Source: Deltaproteobacteria bacterium (GTDB lineage Bacteria > Desulfobacterota > Desulfuromonadia > Geobacterales > Geobacteraceae). From it: 39,745 nucleotides of DNA. The stretch is from NCBI GenBank assembly GCA_021847245.1, contig JAJZUC010000018.1, positions 1-39,745 on the forward strand. The letters are read 5' to 3'. The notes under the pieces were generated by a model. It ran no database searches, was not told the origin of the DNA, and saw nothing but the letters and a program-made list of their open reading frames with translations. The position numbers and the translations under genes are program-made. Shown one piece after another: positions 7,728 to 15,164 of this stretch (the stretch's first letter is position 1; each line of letters opens with the position of its first letter).

Positions 7728-8903
7728 TCACACCCGCTCGAAGATGACCGCCACCGCCTCCCCTCCCCCGATGCAGAGGGTGGCAAGCCCGTAGCGGGCC
7801 TTTCTCCGGTGGAGCTCCCGGATGACCGTGGCGGCGAGCCTCCCGCCGCTGGCCCCGATGGGGTGGCCGAGGGCGCAGGCGCCGCCGTTGACGTTGACCT
7901 TCTCCACCGGCAGGTCGAGCCCCTTGATGGCGATGAGGGCCACGGAGGCGAAGGCCTCGTTGATCTCGAAGAGGTCGATGTCGGAAAGCGCAATCCCGGC
8001 CCTCTCGCAGACCTTTCTGATGGCGCCGACCGGGGCCTCGGGGAAGTGGTCGGGGTGGCGGCTCTCGGTGGCGGCGGCGACGATCCGCGCCTTCGGCTTC
8101 AGGTTGAACGACTTCAGCCCCGCCTCGTCGGTCAGAAGCGCCAGGGCGGCACCGTCGCTGATGGTTGAGGCGTTTCCGGCCGTTATGGTCCCCTCCTTCC
8201 TGAAGACCGGCCGAAGCTGGGTGAGCCGGGTGATGTCCACCTTAAACGGTTCCTCGTCGTCAGTAAGGGTCTCTTCGCCCTTTTTGCCCTGCTTTACGAC
8301 CGGGACGATCTCGTCGCGGAAGACCCCCTCCCTGACCGCGGCTTGCGCCAGCCGGTAGGAGCGAAGCGCGAATTCGTCCTGCTCCTCGCGGGAGAGGTTG
8401 TTTCGGGCGGCGCTCTCCTCGCCGATCTCCCCCATGTGGCGGCCGGTGTAAGGGTCCTGGAGGCCGTCCCAGATCATGAGGTCGGGGAGCTCGCCATGCC
8501 CCATCCGGTAGCCGGTGCGCCCTTTTTTCAGGACGTAGGGGGCAAGGGACATGCTCTCCATCCCGCCGGCCAGCACGAGCCGCGCATCGCCCAGGCGGAT
8601 GGCGTCGGCACCGAGCATGATCGCCTTGAGGCCGCTGCCGCAGACCTTGTTGATGGTCATGGCGTGGGCCGTGTCGGGTATGCCGGCAGCGCGCATCGCC
8701 TGGCGCGCCGGCGCCTGACCGCAGCCGCCGGAGAGGACCTGGCCGACGATCACCTCGTCCACCGCCTCGGGGGCGAGACCGGCCTTCGCCAATAGCCCCT
8801 TCATGACGCCGGCGGCCAGCTTCGGCGCCTCCACCTCGACAAGCATCCCGCAAAACGAGCCAAACGGCGTCCTCAGCGCATCCACCACATAGACATCCTT
8901 CAT
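7728..8903 (-). CDS. Acetyl-CoA C-acetyltransferase (thiolase)
   Basis: A 391-residue thiolase that would cleave acetoacetyl-CoA (or a longer 3-oxoacyl-CoA) with CoA. Cys88 in NKVCGSG is the acyl-carrying nucleophile, NEAFAS and GACALGHPIGASG carry the active-site Asn and His, and LCIGGGEA supplies the second Cys. ATG 8903 has an ideal GAGGAGG ribosome-binding site. It sits between the CoA-transferase B gene and hbd, matching the order of a glutaryl-CoA to acetyl-CoA operon. Short-chain biosynthetic-type thiolases of this kind usually act on acetoacetyl-CoA; the exact chain length cannot be read from sequence. Confidence 0.93.
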   Translation of the reverse strand: MKDVYVVDALRTPFGSFCGMLVEVEAPKLAAGVMKGLLAKAGLAPEAVDEVIVGQVLSGGCGQAPARQAMRAAGIPDTAHAMTINKVCGSGLKAIMLGADAIRLGDARLVLAGGMESMSLAPYVLKKGRTGYRMGHGELPDLMIWDGLQDPYTGRHMGEIGEESAARNNLSREEQDEFALRSYRLAQAAVREGVFRDEIVPVVKQGKKGEETLTDDEEPFKVDITRLTQLRPVFRKEGTITAGNASTISDGAALALLTDEAGLKSFNLKPKARIVAAATESRHPDHFPEAPVGAIRKVCERAGIALSDIDLFEINEAFASVALIAIKGLDLPVEKVNVNGGACALGHPIGASGGRLAATVIRELHRRKARYGLATLCIGGGEAVAVIFERV

Positions 8904-8941
8904 CGTTTCCTCCTCAAAGGTGACCGCCTGTTGAACCGCCG

Positions 8942-9628
8942 CTACGCCAGCAGAGACCAGTTCCCATGGAGGCACAGCGGCGCCTCGGTCAACTCCTGGA
9001 GCCGGTCGAAATCCAGTCCCTCGACCATCTCCCGCACCACAAGGCCGCTCTCGGTCACGTCGATGACCGCAAGGTCCGTGTAGATGCGTTTGACGGCCCG
9101 TTTGGCGGTGAGGGGATAGGTGCAGCGCCTCAGGACCCTCGGCTTGCCGTCACGGGTTACCTGCTCCATCAGCACCCGGATGTCGCGGCACCCCACGGCC
9201 AGGTCCATGGCCCCCCCAACGGAGGGGAGCGTGTTTCGGTCGTCGGTGACCCAGTTCGCAAGGTCACCCGTTTCCGACACCTGGAACGCGCCGAGGAACA
9301 CCATGTCGAGGTGGCCGCCGCGCATCATCATGAACGATTGGGCGCTGTCGAAATAGCACCCCCCCCTCACCAGGGTGACAAACTGCTTGCCGGCATTGAC
9401 GAGGTTTTCGTCCTCCTCGCCGGGAGCCGGGGCAGGTCCCATGCCGAGCATCCCGTTCTCGCTGTGGTAGATGACCTCCTTGCCGGCCGTCATGTGGTCC
9501 GCAATGAGCGTCGGCATGCCGATCCCGAGATTCACGAAGGAGCCGTCGGGCACATCCCGGGCGGCCCGGGCCGCTATCTGCTGGCGGCTCAGAGGGGTGA
9601 TGCCGGTTCTAAGGGCAAGATGCTTCAC
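8942..9628 (-). CDS. 3-oxoacid/short-chain CoA-transferase subunit B
   Basis: The beta subunit of a family I CoA transferase, 228 residues. The SENG motif at 56-59 contains the catalytic Glu57 that forms the CoA thioester, in the context GKEVIYHSENGMLGMGP; VNLGIGMPT precedes it. The start codon is GTG 9628, and its first bases overlap the stop of subunit A (GTGA overlap), a sign of translational coupling. The pair resembles AtoDA, SCOT and PcaIJ-type enzymes. In this operon it could activate glutarate or another acid from acetyl- or acetoacetyl-CoA; the substrate is not determined by sequence. Confidence 0.92.
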   Translation of the reverse strand: MKHLALRTGITPLSRQQIAARAARDVPDGSFVNLGIGMPTLIADHMTAGKEVIYHSENGMLGMGPAPAPGEEDENLVNAGKQFVTLVRGGCYFDSAQSFMMMRGGHLDMVFLGAFQVSETGDLANWVTDDRNTLPSVGGAMDLAVGCRDIRVLMEQVTRDGKPRVLRRCTYPLTAKRAVKRIYTDLAVIDVTESGLVVREMVEGLDFDRLQELTEAPLCLHGNWSLLA

Positions 9629-10296
9629 GATGCACCTCCAACCTCGACGATCCTGTCCACGAATATGCCGGGGGTGCCGATCAGTTCCGGGTCCAGTTCT
9701 CCGAGTCCGACTACCCTGCTCACCTGCACCACGGTAAGGTCCGCAGCGGTCGCCATGATGGGTCCGAAATTACGCGCGGTCTTGCTGTAGACCAGGTTCC
9801 CCCAGCGGTCGGCACAGGTGGCCTTGATCAAGGCCACGTCGCCGCGAAGCGGTTTTTCGAGGACGCACTCCACCCCGTCGATGATCCTCTCTTCCTTGCC
9901 ATCGACAAGGGGGGTCCCGGCCGCCGTACGGGTGTAGAAGCCGTAGAGACCGGCGCCGGCACAACGCATCCTCTCCACCAGCGTCCCCTGGGGGACCAGC
10001 TCGATCTCGACCTTCCCTTCCCTGAACTTCCTGTCGATGACCACGCAATCGCTGCTGCGGGGATACGAGCAGACAACCCGCCTCACCCGGTCGGCCTCAA
10101 GGAGTGCGGCGATGCCGACATACCCGTTTCCCGCGTTGTTGGAGACGATGGTGAGGTCCCGGGCGCCGGTGTCAAGAACGGCGTGTATGAGCTCGAAAGG
10201 GGTGCCGGTGTCCCCGAACCCGCCGATGAGAATGGTTGCGCCGTCCCGTATCCCGGCGACCGCCTCCTCAACTGTTGCCACGCGTTTATCGATCAT
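9625..10296 (-). CDS. 3-oxoacid/short-chain CoA-transferase subunit A
   Basis: The alpha subunit of the family I CoA transferase, 223 residues. It opens with MIDKRVATVEEAVAGIRDG and has the glycine-rich DGATILIGGFGDTGTP stretch typical of the CoA-binding loop, then VSNNAGNGYVGIAALLE and FVPQGT-like LVPQGTLVERMRCAGAG. The start ATG 10296 is preceded by AGGAAG; a longer frame upstream to 10719 overlaps the dehydrogenase gene antiparallel to its codon structure and is rejected. It overlaps subunit B by four bases. It lies downstream of glutaryl-CoA dehydrogenase with a 41-base gap. Confidence 0.92.
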   Translation of the reverse strand: MIDKRVATVEEAVAGIRDGATILIGGFGDTGTPFELIHAVLDTGARDLTIVSNNAGNGYVGIAALLEADRVRRVVCSYPRSSDCVVIDRKFREGKVEIELVPQGTLVERMRCAGAGLYGFYTRTAAGTPLVDGKEERIIDGVECVLEKPLRGDVALIKATCADRWGNLVYSKTARNFGPIMATAADLTVVQVSRVVGLGELDPELIGTPGIFVDRIVEVGGAS

Positions 10297-10337
10297 GGTT
10301 GACTTCCTTCCTGCCGTATCCCGTGCAGAATGGCGGT

Positions 10338-11519
10338 TCAACAACGGAACGCCGGTATCCCTGTGACCTCCTGCCCGATCACCAGGGTGTGCATGTCGTG
10401 GGTACCTTCGTAGGTGTAGACCGCCTCCATGTTTGCCATGTGGCGCATGATCGGGTATTCGTCCACGACCCCGTTGGCCCCGAGGATGGTGCGGGTCTTG
10501 CTGCAGATCTCCCGGGCGATGTTGGTGTTGTTCATCTTGGCCATGGAGACCTGGGCCGGGGTGTACTTCCCCTGGTCCTTCAGGCGCCCGAGCTGCAACG
10601 CCAGGAGCTGCCCCTTGGTCAGCTCGGTCACCATCCAGGCGAGCTTTTCCTGCTGGAGCTGGAACGCGGCGATGGGCCTGTCGAACTGGATCCGGTTCTT
10701 GGCGTAGTCGAGGGCACACTGGTAACAGGCGTCGGCCGCCCCGAGCACCCCCCAGGCGATCCCGTAGCGGGCCTGGGTAAGGCAGCTCAAGGGCCCTTTG
10801 AGCCCCTTCACCCCCGGCAGGAGGCTCTTCTCCTCGTCGACGACGACGTCCTCAAGGACCAGTTCGGAGGTGATCGATGCCCGGAGAGACCATTTCCCCT
10901 TCATCGCCGGGGCGCTGAAACCGGGGGTCCCCTTCTCGACCAGGAAGCCGCGGATGCCGTCGTCGGTCTGGGCCCAGACCACCGCAACGTCGGCGATGCT
11001 GCCGTTGGTGATCCACATCTTGGTGCCGTTGATCCGCCATTTGCCGTTCGCCTCTCGGACGGCGCGGGTCCGCATCCCCGCCGGATTGGAGCCGAAGTCG
11101 GGTTCCGTGAGACCGAAGCAGCCGATGACCTCCCCCGTGGCCATCCTGGGGAGCCAGTAATCCTTCTGGGCCTCGCTCCCGAAGGCATAGATGGGATACA
11201 TGACGAGGGCCCCCTGCACCGAGGCGAAGCTGCGCAGCCCCGAATCGCCCCGCTCCAGTTCGTACATCAGAAGGCCGTAGGCGACGTTGTTCATCCCGGC
11301 GCAGCCATACTTTTCCGGCAGCGTGGCGCCGTAGAATCCCAGCTCCCCCATCGGCTTGATCAGATCGGTCGGGAACGTCTGCTCCTGGGCGTGCTTTTCG
11401 ATGACCGGCAGGACCTCGTTGTTGATGAACTGCCGGACGGTCCCCCTGACGAGCTTCTCCTCATCGCTCAGCAGGCTCTGGAAATTCATGTAATCGGTGA
11501 GTTCGGTAAACGTGGCCAT
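10338..11519 (-). CDS. gcdH: Glutaryl-CoA dehydrogenase, predicted decarboxylating
   Basis: Oxidises glutaryl-CoA to glutaconyl-CoA and, in decarboxylating enzymes, on to crotonyl-CoA and CO2. The 393 residues align along their length with the known family: LERGDSGLRSFASVQ (Arg96, matching the Arg that binds the distal carboxylate), CFGLTEPDFGSNPAGM, RYGIAWGVLGAADAC and the C-terminal TYEGTHDMH with Tyr370 and the catalytic Glu371. The Tyr before the Glu is retained, as in decarboxylating enzymes; non-decarboxylating relatives from sulfate reducers differ there. Electrons would go to the operon's EtfAB. It lies between paaH and the CoA-transferase genes. Confidence 0.95.
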   Translation of the reverse strand: MATFTELTDYMNFQSLLSDEEKLVRGTVRQFINNEVLPVIEKHAQEQTFPTDLIKPMGELGFYGATLPEKYGCAGMNNVAYGLLMYELERGDSGLRSFASVQGALVMYPIYAFGSEAQKDYWLPRMATGEVIGCFGLTEPDFGSNPAGMRTRAVREANGKWRINGTKMWITNGSIADVAVVWAQTDDGIRGFLVEKGTPGFSAPAMKGKWSLRASITSELVLEDVVVDEEKSLLPGVKGLKGPLSCLTQARYGIAWGVLGAADACYQCALDYAKNRIQFDRPIAAFQLQQEKLAWMVTELTKGQLLALQLGRLKDQGKYTPAQVSMAKMNNTNIAREICSKTRTILGANGVVDEYPIMRHMANMEAVYTYEGTHDMHTLVIGQEVTGIPAFRC

Positions 11520-11574
11520 GGCATGTCTCCTTCTGCCCGGTTCATGCGGGCTGGATTTTTATATGGATTGTAGC

Positions 11575-13098
11575 CTACTCCGGGGTCAGGAGCGACACGC
11601 CGAGCCTGGCGCGCCGGGTGAGCCAGGGGCTCGGACGGTAGCGGGGGTCTCCGTAGAAGGAGAGCATGTTGTTCAGGATCGTCAGGATCCGCATCGCTCC
11701 CAGGGTATCCCCCATGGCGAGGGGCCCCTGGGGGTAGCCGAGTCCCAGGGTGACGGCGTGATCGATGTCCTGGGGGGTGGCTATCCGCTGCTGGGCGATG
11801 TCGCAGCCGATGTTGACGATGAGCGCCACCACGCGCTGGGCCACGAAGCCGGCGCTGTCGTTGATCACCGACACCGGGACGCCGTCACCCCCGAAGAGTC
11901 CGTGGGCCGCATCCCGCACCTCCGGCAGGGTCACCGGCGTCGTCATGAGGGTGCGCCGCCGGGAGAGCTCGAACAGGGTATCGAGGGCCAAGGTCCGGGT
12001 CGGGTCCACTCCTTCGGCCAGGGCGACGGTGGTGGCGTCCCCGCCGAGAGGCATCACGATGCAGAGGGCATCCTGGGAGGGCCGATCCCCCGGGTCAATG
12101 GCCCCTCCGAGCCTTGTCACCAGTTCCATGACCTGCGCGTGGAGAGCGGGATCGGTCCGGCTCACCCAGACCCGCGCCGGCCTGGCAGCGGGAAGGGGCC
12201 TGACCGGCATCTGCTCCGCCACCCCGTCGGTGTAGCGGTAGAACCCCCGGTTCGTCTTGCGGCCGAGCGTTCCCGCTATCAGCATCTGCCGGGTGATGGG
12301 GGACGGGCGGAAGCGGGGCTCCTGGTAGTACTGGTCGTAGATCGACTCGATCACCGGGTGCGAGACGTCGAGCCCGGTCATGTCCAGGAGCTCGAAGGGG
12401 CCCATCCGGAACCTCCCCGCCTCCCGCATGATCCGGTCGACCTCGTAGAACTTGGCGATCCCCTCGCCCAGGATGCGCAGCGCCTCGGTACCGAAACCAC
12501 GTCCGGCATGGTTGACGATGAACCCGGGGGTGTCCTTGGCCCGCACCGGGGTGTGCCCCATGCGATTCGCCAGGGCGGTAAGCGCCTCGCCGACCCACCC
12601 CTCGGTGAGCAGACCGTCGATCACCTCGACGATCTTCATGAGCGGCACCGGGCTAAAGAAGTGGAAGCCGCCAATCCTCCCGGGGAAGCGGCAGCCGGCG
12701 GCAATGGCGGTGACCGAGAGGGACGAGGTGTTGGTGGCCAGGAGACACCCGTCCGAGACGATCCCCTCCAGGGTCTGGAACATCTGCCGCTTTACCTCCA
12801 GGTTCTCCACGATTGCCTCGATGACGATGTGGCAGGGAGCCATTCCGTCGAGGCCCTCCAGGATCCGGATCCGCCCCACCGCACCCTCCACATCGGCCGC
12901 CTTGAGCTTCCCCTTCTCCACCTGGCGCATCAGGATGTCCCGGATGGAGTTTCTGGCCTCCGCCGCGGCCCCCTCCCGGGAATCGAAGAGAAGTACGTTC
13001 ACCCCCGCCTGGGCCGCGATCTGCGCGATACCGCGCCCCATCAGCCCCGTGCCGACAATGCCGAGAGTCAGATCCGTCCGTGCGACATCCACTGCCAT
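11575..13098 (-). CDS. paaH: 3-hydroxyacyl-CoA dehydrogenase, PaaH type
   Basis: A 507-residue NAD-dependent 3-hydroxyacyl-CoA dehydrogenase, roughly twice the length of Hbd. GIVGTGLMGRGIAQ (13-26) is the NAD loop, NTSSLSVTAIAA and FHFFSPVPLMKIVEVI form the catalytic region, and a second 3HCDH C-terminal domain follows after residue about 400. This layout matches PaaH/PaaC (3-hydroxyadipyl-CoA dehydrogenase), so a dicarboxylyl-CoA such as 3-hydroxyadipyl- or 3-hydroxypimelyl-CoA is a reasonable substrate, fitting the adjacent glutaryl-CoA dehydrogenase. It is the first gene of the operon, with GGGGG before the ATG and a long leader from the promoter at 13306-13334. Confidence 0.9.
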   Translation of the reverse strand: MAVDVARTDLTLGIVGTGLMGRGIAQIAAQAGVNVLLFDSREGAAAEARNSIRDILMRQVEKGKLKAADVEGAVGRIRILEGLDGMAPCHIVIEAIVENLEVKRQMFQTLEGIVSDGCLLATNTSSLSVTAIAAGCRFPGRIGGFHFFSPVPLMKIVEVIDGLLTEGWVGEALTALANRMGHTPVRAKDTPGFIVNHAGRGFGTEALRILGEGIAKFYEVDRIMREAGRFRMGPFELLDMTGLDVSHPVIESIYDQYYQEPRFRPSPITRQMLIAGTLGRKTNRGFYRYTDGVAEQMPVRPLPAARPARVWVSRTDPALHAQVMELVTRLGGAIDPGDRPSQDALCIVMPLGGDATTVALAEGVDPTRTLALDTLFELSRRRTLMTTPVTLPEVRDAAHGLFGGDGVPVSVINDSAGFVAQRVVALIVNIGCDIAQQRIATPQDIDHAVTLGLGYPQGPLAMGDTLGAMRILTILNNMLSFYGDPRYRPSPWLTRRARLGVSLLTPE

Positions 13099-13270
13099 AA
13101 CCGTTACCCCCTTTGTTTTCAGACCTTCCTCGATCCCCGGATGAATGCCCCTTCTACCTCTGGCCGCTGCGGAAAAGCACCCCTGACAGCCGCAGCCTCC
13201 ATAAACGATGGTTGGTATTCATCCCGGATGCATATTCATTGGATACAACCTTGACCTGAACCCAGTTTTA

Positions 13271-13286
13271 TTTTCGCTATGCAAAA
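13271..13286 (-). promoter_or_regulatory. Candidate operator O1 (GCATAGC palindrome)
   Basis: On the minus strand this reads TTTTGCATAGCGAAAA: arms TTTTGC and GCGAAAA around a 3-base centre. It begins 19 bases after the -10 box of the gcd-operon promoter, a position suited to repression. It is nearly identical to O5 at 36535-36548. Confidence 0.6.
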
Positions 13287-13289
13287 CTC

Positions 13290-13307
13290 ATTTTCATTTT
13301 TGAAAAT
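13290..13307. repeat. Perfect 7-4-7 inverted repeat at the gcd-operon start region
   Basis: ATTTTCA (13290-13296) and TGAAAAT (13301-13307) flank TTTT. The repeat touches the -10 box of the minus-strand promoter and lies across its likely start site, so it could be a second operator or simply AT-rich promoter sequence. Confidence 0.45.
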
Positions 13308-13334
13308 AATAACGCAGGCCATAGACCTTGTAAA
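13306..13334 (-). promoter_or_regulatory. Sigma70-type promoter of the paaH-gcd-etf operon
   Basis: The -35 TTTACA (13334-13329) and -10 TATTAT (13311-13306) are separated by 17 bases. The expected start near 13299 gives a leader of about 200 bases before paaH. The leader contains a 7-bp hairpin GCTGCGG/CCGCAGC (13166-13172 with 13190-13196). Apart from these sites and the divergent promoter, bases 13099-13601 hold no gene I can support. Confidence 0.65.
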
Positions 13335-13495
13335 TAGATTTTTTTTGCGTGTTCAAATTTTTCTGCCCGCCATCGCCAGATTTATCGAACCGCAACCTCA
13401 ACGATGTCTTTATGCATCCATAGCCATGCAAAACCGCAGAAAATCGAGGGGAGACCGCACCGATGCCGGCGAGGCGCCATGGGGCGGCATTATTA

Positions 13496-13510
13496 TATTG
13501 CATTGCGAAA
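13496..13510 (+). promoter_or_regulatory. Candidate operator O2 (GCATTGC palindrome)
   Basis: TATTGC-ATT-GCGAAA lies 32 bases before the -35 box of the maoC promoter. O4 at 36141-36154 holds the same position (33 bases) before the liv promoter, in the same orientation relative to transcription. Confidence 0.58.
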
Positions 13511-13538
13511 CATAATTTTAAAAATCTGAGTTTTTAGA

Positions 13539-13574
13539 TTGACAGGTCTTTGAATTATTGCAAACATTGTTTTA
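13539..13574 (+). promoter_or_regulatory. Promoter of the maoC-KPR operon with AAACATTGTTT element
   Basis: TTGACA (13539-13544), 17 bases, then AAACAT (13562-13567) as a weak -10. The -10 is the first half of the perfect palindrome AAACATTGTTT (13562-13572), and a second inverted repeat ATTGTT/AACAAT (13566-13571 with 13576-13581) overlaps it. A perfect -35 with a poor -10 suggests regulated use. The 16 bases TGCAAACATTGTTTTA (13559-13574) recur exactly in the liv promoter. Confidence 0.6.
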
Positions 13575-13601
13575 CAACAATCATATCCGGAGGGTAGGGC
13601 C

Positions 13602-14060
13602 ATGAGGGAAATCGAGAACATAGCGGACCTGTACGGACTCGTCGGCCAGGAAATCGGCGTCTCGGAGTGGGTTTTGATCGATCAGGAGCGGGTCGACAAG
13701 TTTGCCGAGGCCACGGGCGATCACCAGTGGATCCACGTGGACGTGGAGCGGGCCAGGAAGGAAATGCCGACCGGTTCCACCATTGCCCATGGGTATCTGA
13801 CCCTTTCCCTCCTACCCATGCTCACGTCCCAGATCATGCAGATCAGAAACGTCAGCAGCCGGATCAATTACGGGTGCAACAGGGTCCGCTTCACCAGCAT
13901 GGTCAAGACCGGAAGCCGCGTCAGGGCCAGGCAGGTCCTGAAGGCCCTGGAACCGTACAAAAACAACGGTGTACAAGTGGTCAACGAGGTCACCATCGAG
14001 ATCGAGGGGGAGGATCGGCCGGCCTGCAAGGCCGAGACGATCAGCATCATCTATCCTTGA
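13602..14060 (+). CDS. MaoC-type (R)-specific enoyl-CoA hydratase
   Basis: A 152-residue single hot-dog-fold protein of the MaoC/NodN family. The hydratase-2 motif is visible as ATGDHQWIHVD with Asp40 and His45, followed by STIAHGYLTLSLL. Family members hydrate trans-2-enoyl-CoA to (R)-3-hydroxyacyl-CoA. GGAGGG lies upstream of ATG 13602. The next gene, 28 bases downstream, is a ketopantoate-reductase homologue on the same strand, so they probably form a two-gene unit. In this cluster the hydratase could serve crotonyl-CoA or a branched or hydroxylated enoyl-CoA; note that the Hbd and PaaH enzymes here normally use the (S) isomer. Confidence 0.9.
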   Translation: MREIENIADLYGLVGQEIGVSEWVLIDQERVDKFAEATGDHQWIHVDVERARKEMPTGSTIAHGYLTLSLLPMLTSQIMQIRNVSSRINYGCNRVRFTSMVKTGSRVRARQVLKALEPYKNNGVQVVNEVTIEIEGEDRPACKAETISIIYP

Positions 14061-14088
14061 ACAGGCGGGTCAACAGGAGGGATACGGG

Positions 14089-15024
14089 ATGAGGATTGGG
14101 GTGATAGGATCTGGCGCCGTGGGGCTATACTTCGGCGCAAGGCTGCAACTGGCCGGGCATGACGTACACTTTCTGCTGCGGCGCGATTACGAGGCCATAA
14201 CCGCGTCGGGGCTTACCATCACCTCCCCCGCGGGGGACTTCCGCCTCGAGCGGGTCAAGGGGTTTCGCACCCCCGGCGAGATGGGAAAGGTGGACCTGGT
14301 GCTGGTGGCGCTCAAGGCCTTTGCCAACATGCACCTGGTCGAGATGGTACGGCCCCTCTTGCAGGACGATACCGCCGTGCTCACCGTCCAGAACGGGCTG
14401 GGCAACGAGGAGCTTCTGGCCGAAGCCTTCGGCGTGGAGCGGGTTCTCGGAGGGGTGGCCATCGTTGGCGCCAACCGTGGCGAGCCAGGGGTGGTGCATC
14501 ACCTTACCTATGGCGCGATCCGCCTCGGTGAATTAGGAGGGGGGCTCTCCCCCCGGGCGGAGCGGCTCGCGGCCATGGTCGACGCCGCCGGCATCAGGTG
14601 CGAGGCGGTGGCCGATCTCCGCAAGATACGCTGGGAGAAGCTCGTCTGGAACATCCCGTTCAACGGCCTCTGCGCCCTGACCGGCCAGACCCCCGGCAGA
14701 CTTCTGGCCCACCCCTCGACGCGCCGGCTCATTGCGGCGATCATGGCCGAGGTCATCGCGGGTGGCAACGCCCAGGGGCTGAGCGAGCCGATCCCGACCC
14801 ACGGCTACATCGAAGAGGTGCTCGCCAGGACCGAGAGGAATTCGGGCGACTACCGCCCAAGCATGATGATCGACCGTCTTGAAGGGCGGCCGCTGGAGTT
14901 GGAGGCCATCTACCAGATCCCGCTGCAGCATGCGGCGAAACGGGGTGTGGAGATGGCCAGGGTGGAGATGCTCCAAGCGCTGCTGGACCTTGGGGAACCG
15001 GGCAAAGACGACGGGGCCGCTTGA
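14089..15024 (+). CDS. Ketopantoate reductase family (PanE/ApbA-like) oxidoreductase
   Basis: A 311-residue NADP-dependent 2-dehydropantoate 2-reductase homologue. MRIGVIGSGAVGLYFGARL (1-19) is the Rossmann glycine loop, VDLVLVALKAF carries the conserved Lys, TVQNGLGNEE is the substrate-domain motif and KIRWEKLVWNIPFN the C-terminal active-site segment. ATG 14089 has AGGAGG upstream. Pairing with a MaoC hydratase and an IclR regulator inside a catabolic cluster suggests reduction or oxidation of some 2-oxo/hydroxy acid rather than pantothenate synthesis, but that is inference from context. No clear terminator follows before the iclR promoter. Confidence 0.85.
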   Translation: MRIGVIGSGAVGLYFGARLQLAGHDVHFLLRRDYEAITASGLTITSPAGDFRLERVKGFRTPGEMGKVDLVLVALKAFANMHLVEMVRPLLQDDTAVLTVQNGLGNEELLAEAFGVERVLGGVAIVGANRGEPGVVHHLTYGAIRLGELGGGLSPRAERLAAMVDAAGIRCEAVADLRKIRWEKLVWNIPFNGLCALTGQTPGRLLAHPSTRRLIAAIMAEVIAGGNAQGLSEPIPTHGYIEEVLARTERNSGDYRPSMMIDRLEGRPLELEAIYQIPLQHAAKRGVEMARVEMLQALLDLGEPGKDDGAA

Positions 15025-15052
15025 AAAGGGATGACCGTAAAGACCCCCCTTG

Positions 15053-15069
15053 TATTTCGCATTGCAATA
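15053..15069 (+). promoter_or_regulatory. Candidate operator O3 (GCATTGC palindrome) upstream of the IclR gene
   Basis: TATTTCGC-ATT-GCAATA. The core 15059-15065 ends 22 bases before the -35 box of the regulator's own promoter, about one helical turn closer than O2 and O4 are to theirs. A second related half-site, TTTTGCAATTGACA, runs into the -35 itself. This is consistent with autoregulation. Confidence 0.55.
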
Positions 15070-15087
15070 TCATATTTTATTTTGCAA

Positions 15088-15117
15088 TTGACAAATACTG
15101 CTTACATCGCGTAAATT
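15088..15117 (+). promoter_or_regulatory. Promoter of the IclR-family gene
   Basis: TTGACA (15088-15093) and TAAATT (15112-15117) are 18 bases apart. A perfect 8-4-8 inverted repeat (AATTTTTA 15114-15121, TAAAAATT 15126-15133) lies over the end of the -10 and the expected start site. Confidence 0.55.
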
Positions 15118-15164
15118 TTTATGTGTAAAAATTAATATTGAGTAAGCCCAAAGGGGAGAGGACG

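Noticed and set aside
11497-13254. A 585-codon open frame on the plus strand
   Set aside because: Antisense to paaH, low-complexity composition (Gly, Asp, His, Pro), no homology recognised and no ribosome-binding site.
13279-13515. Short frames on both strands in the divergent region
   Set aside because: They cross the predicted promoters and operators, lack ribosome-binding sites and have no recognisable motif.
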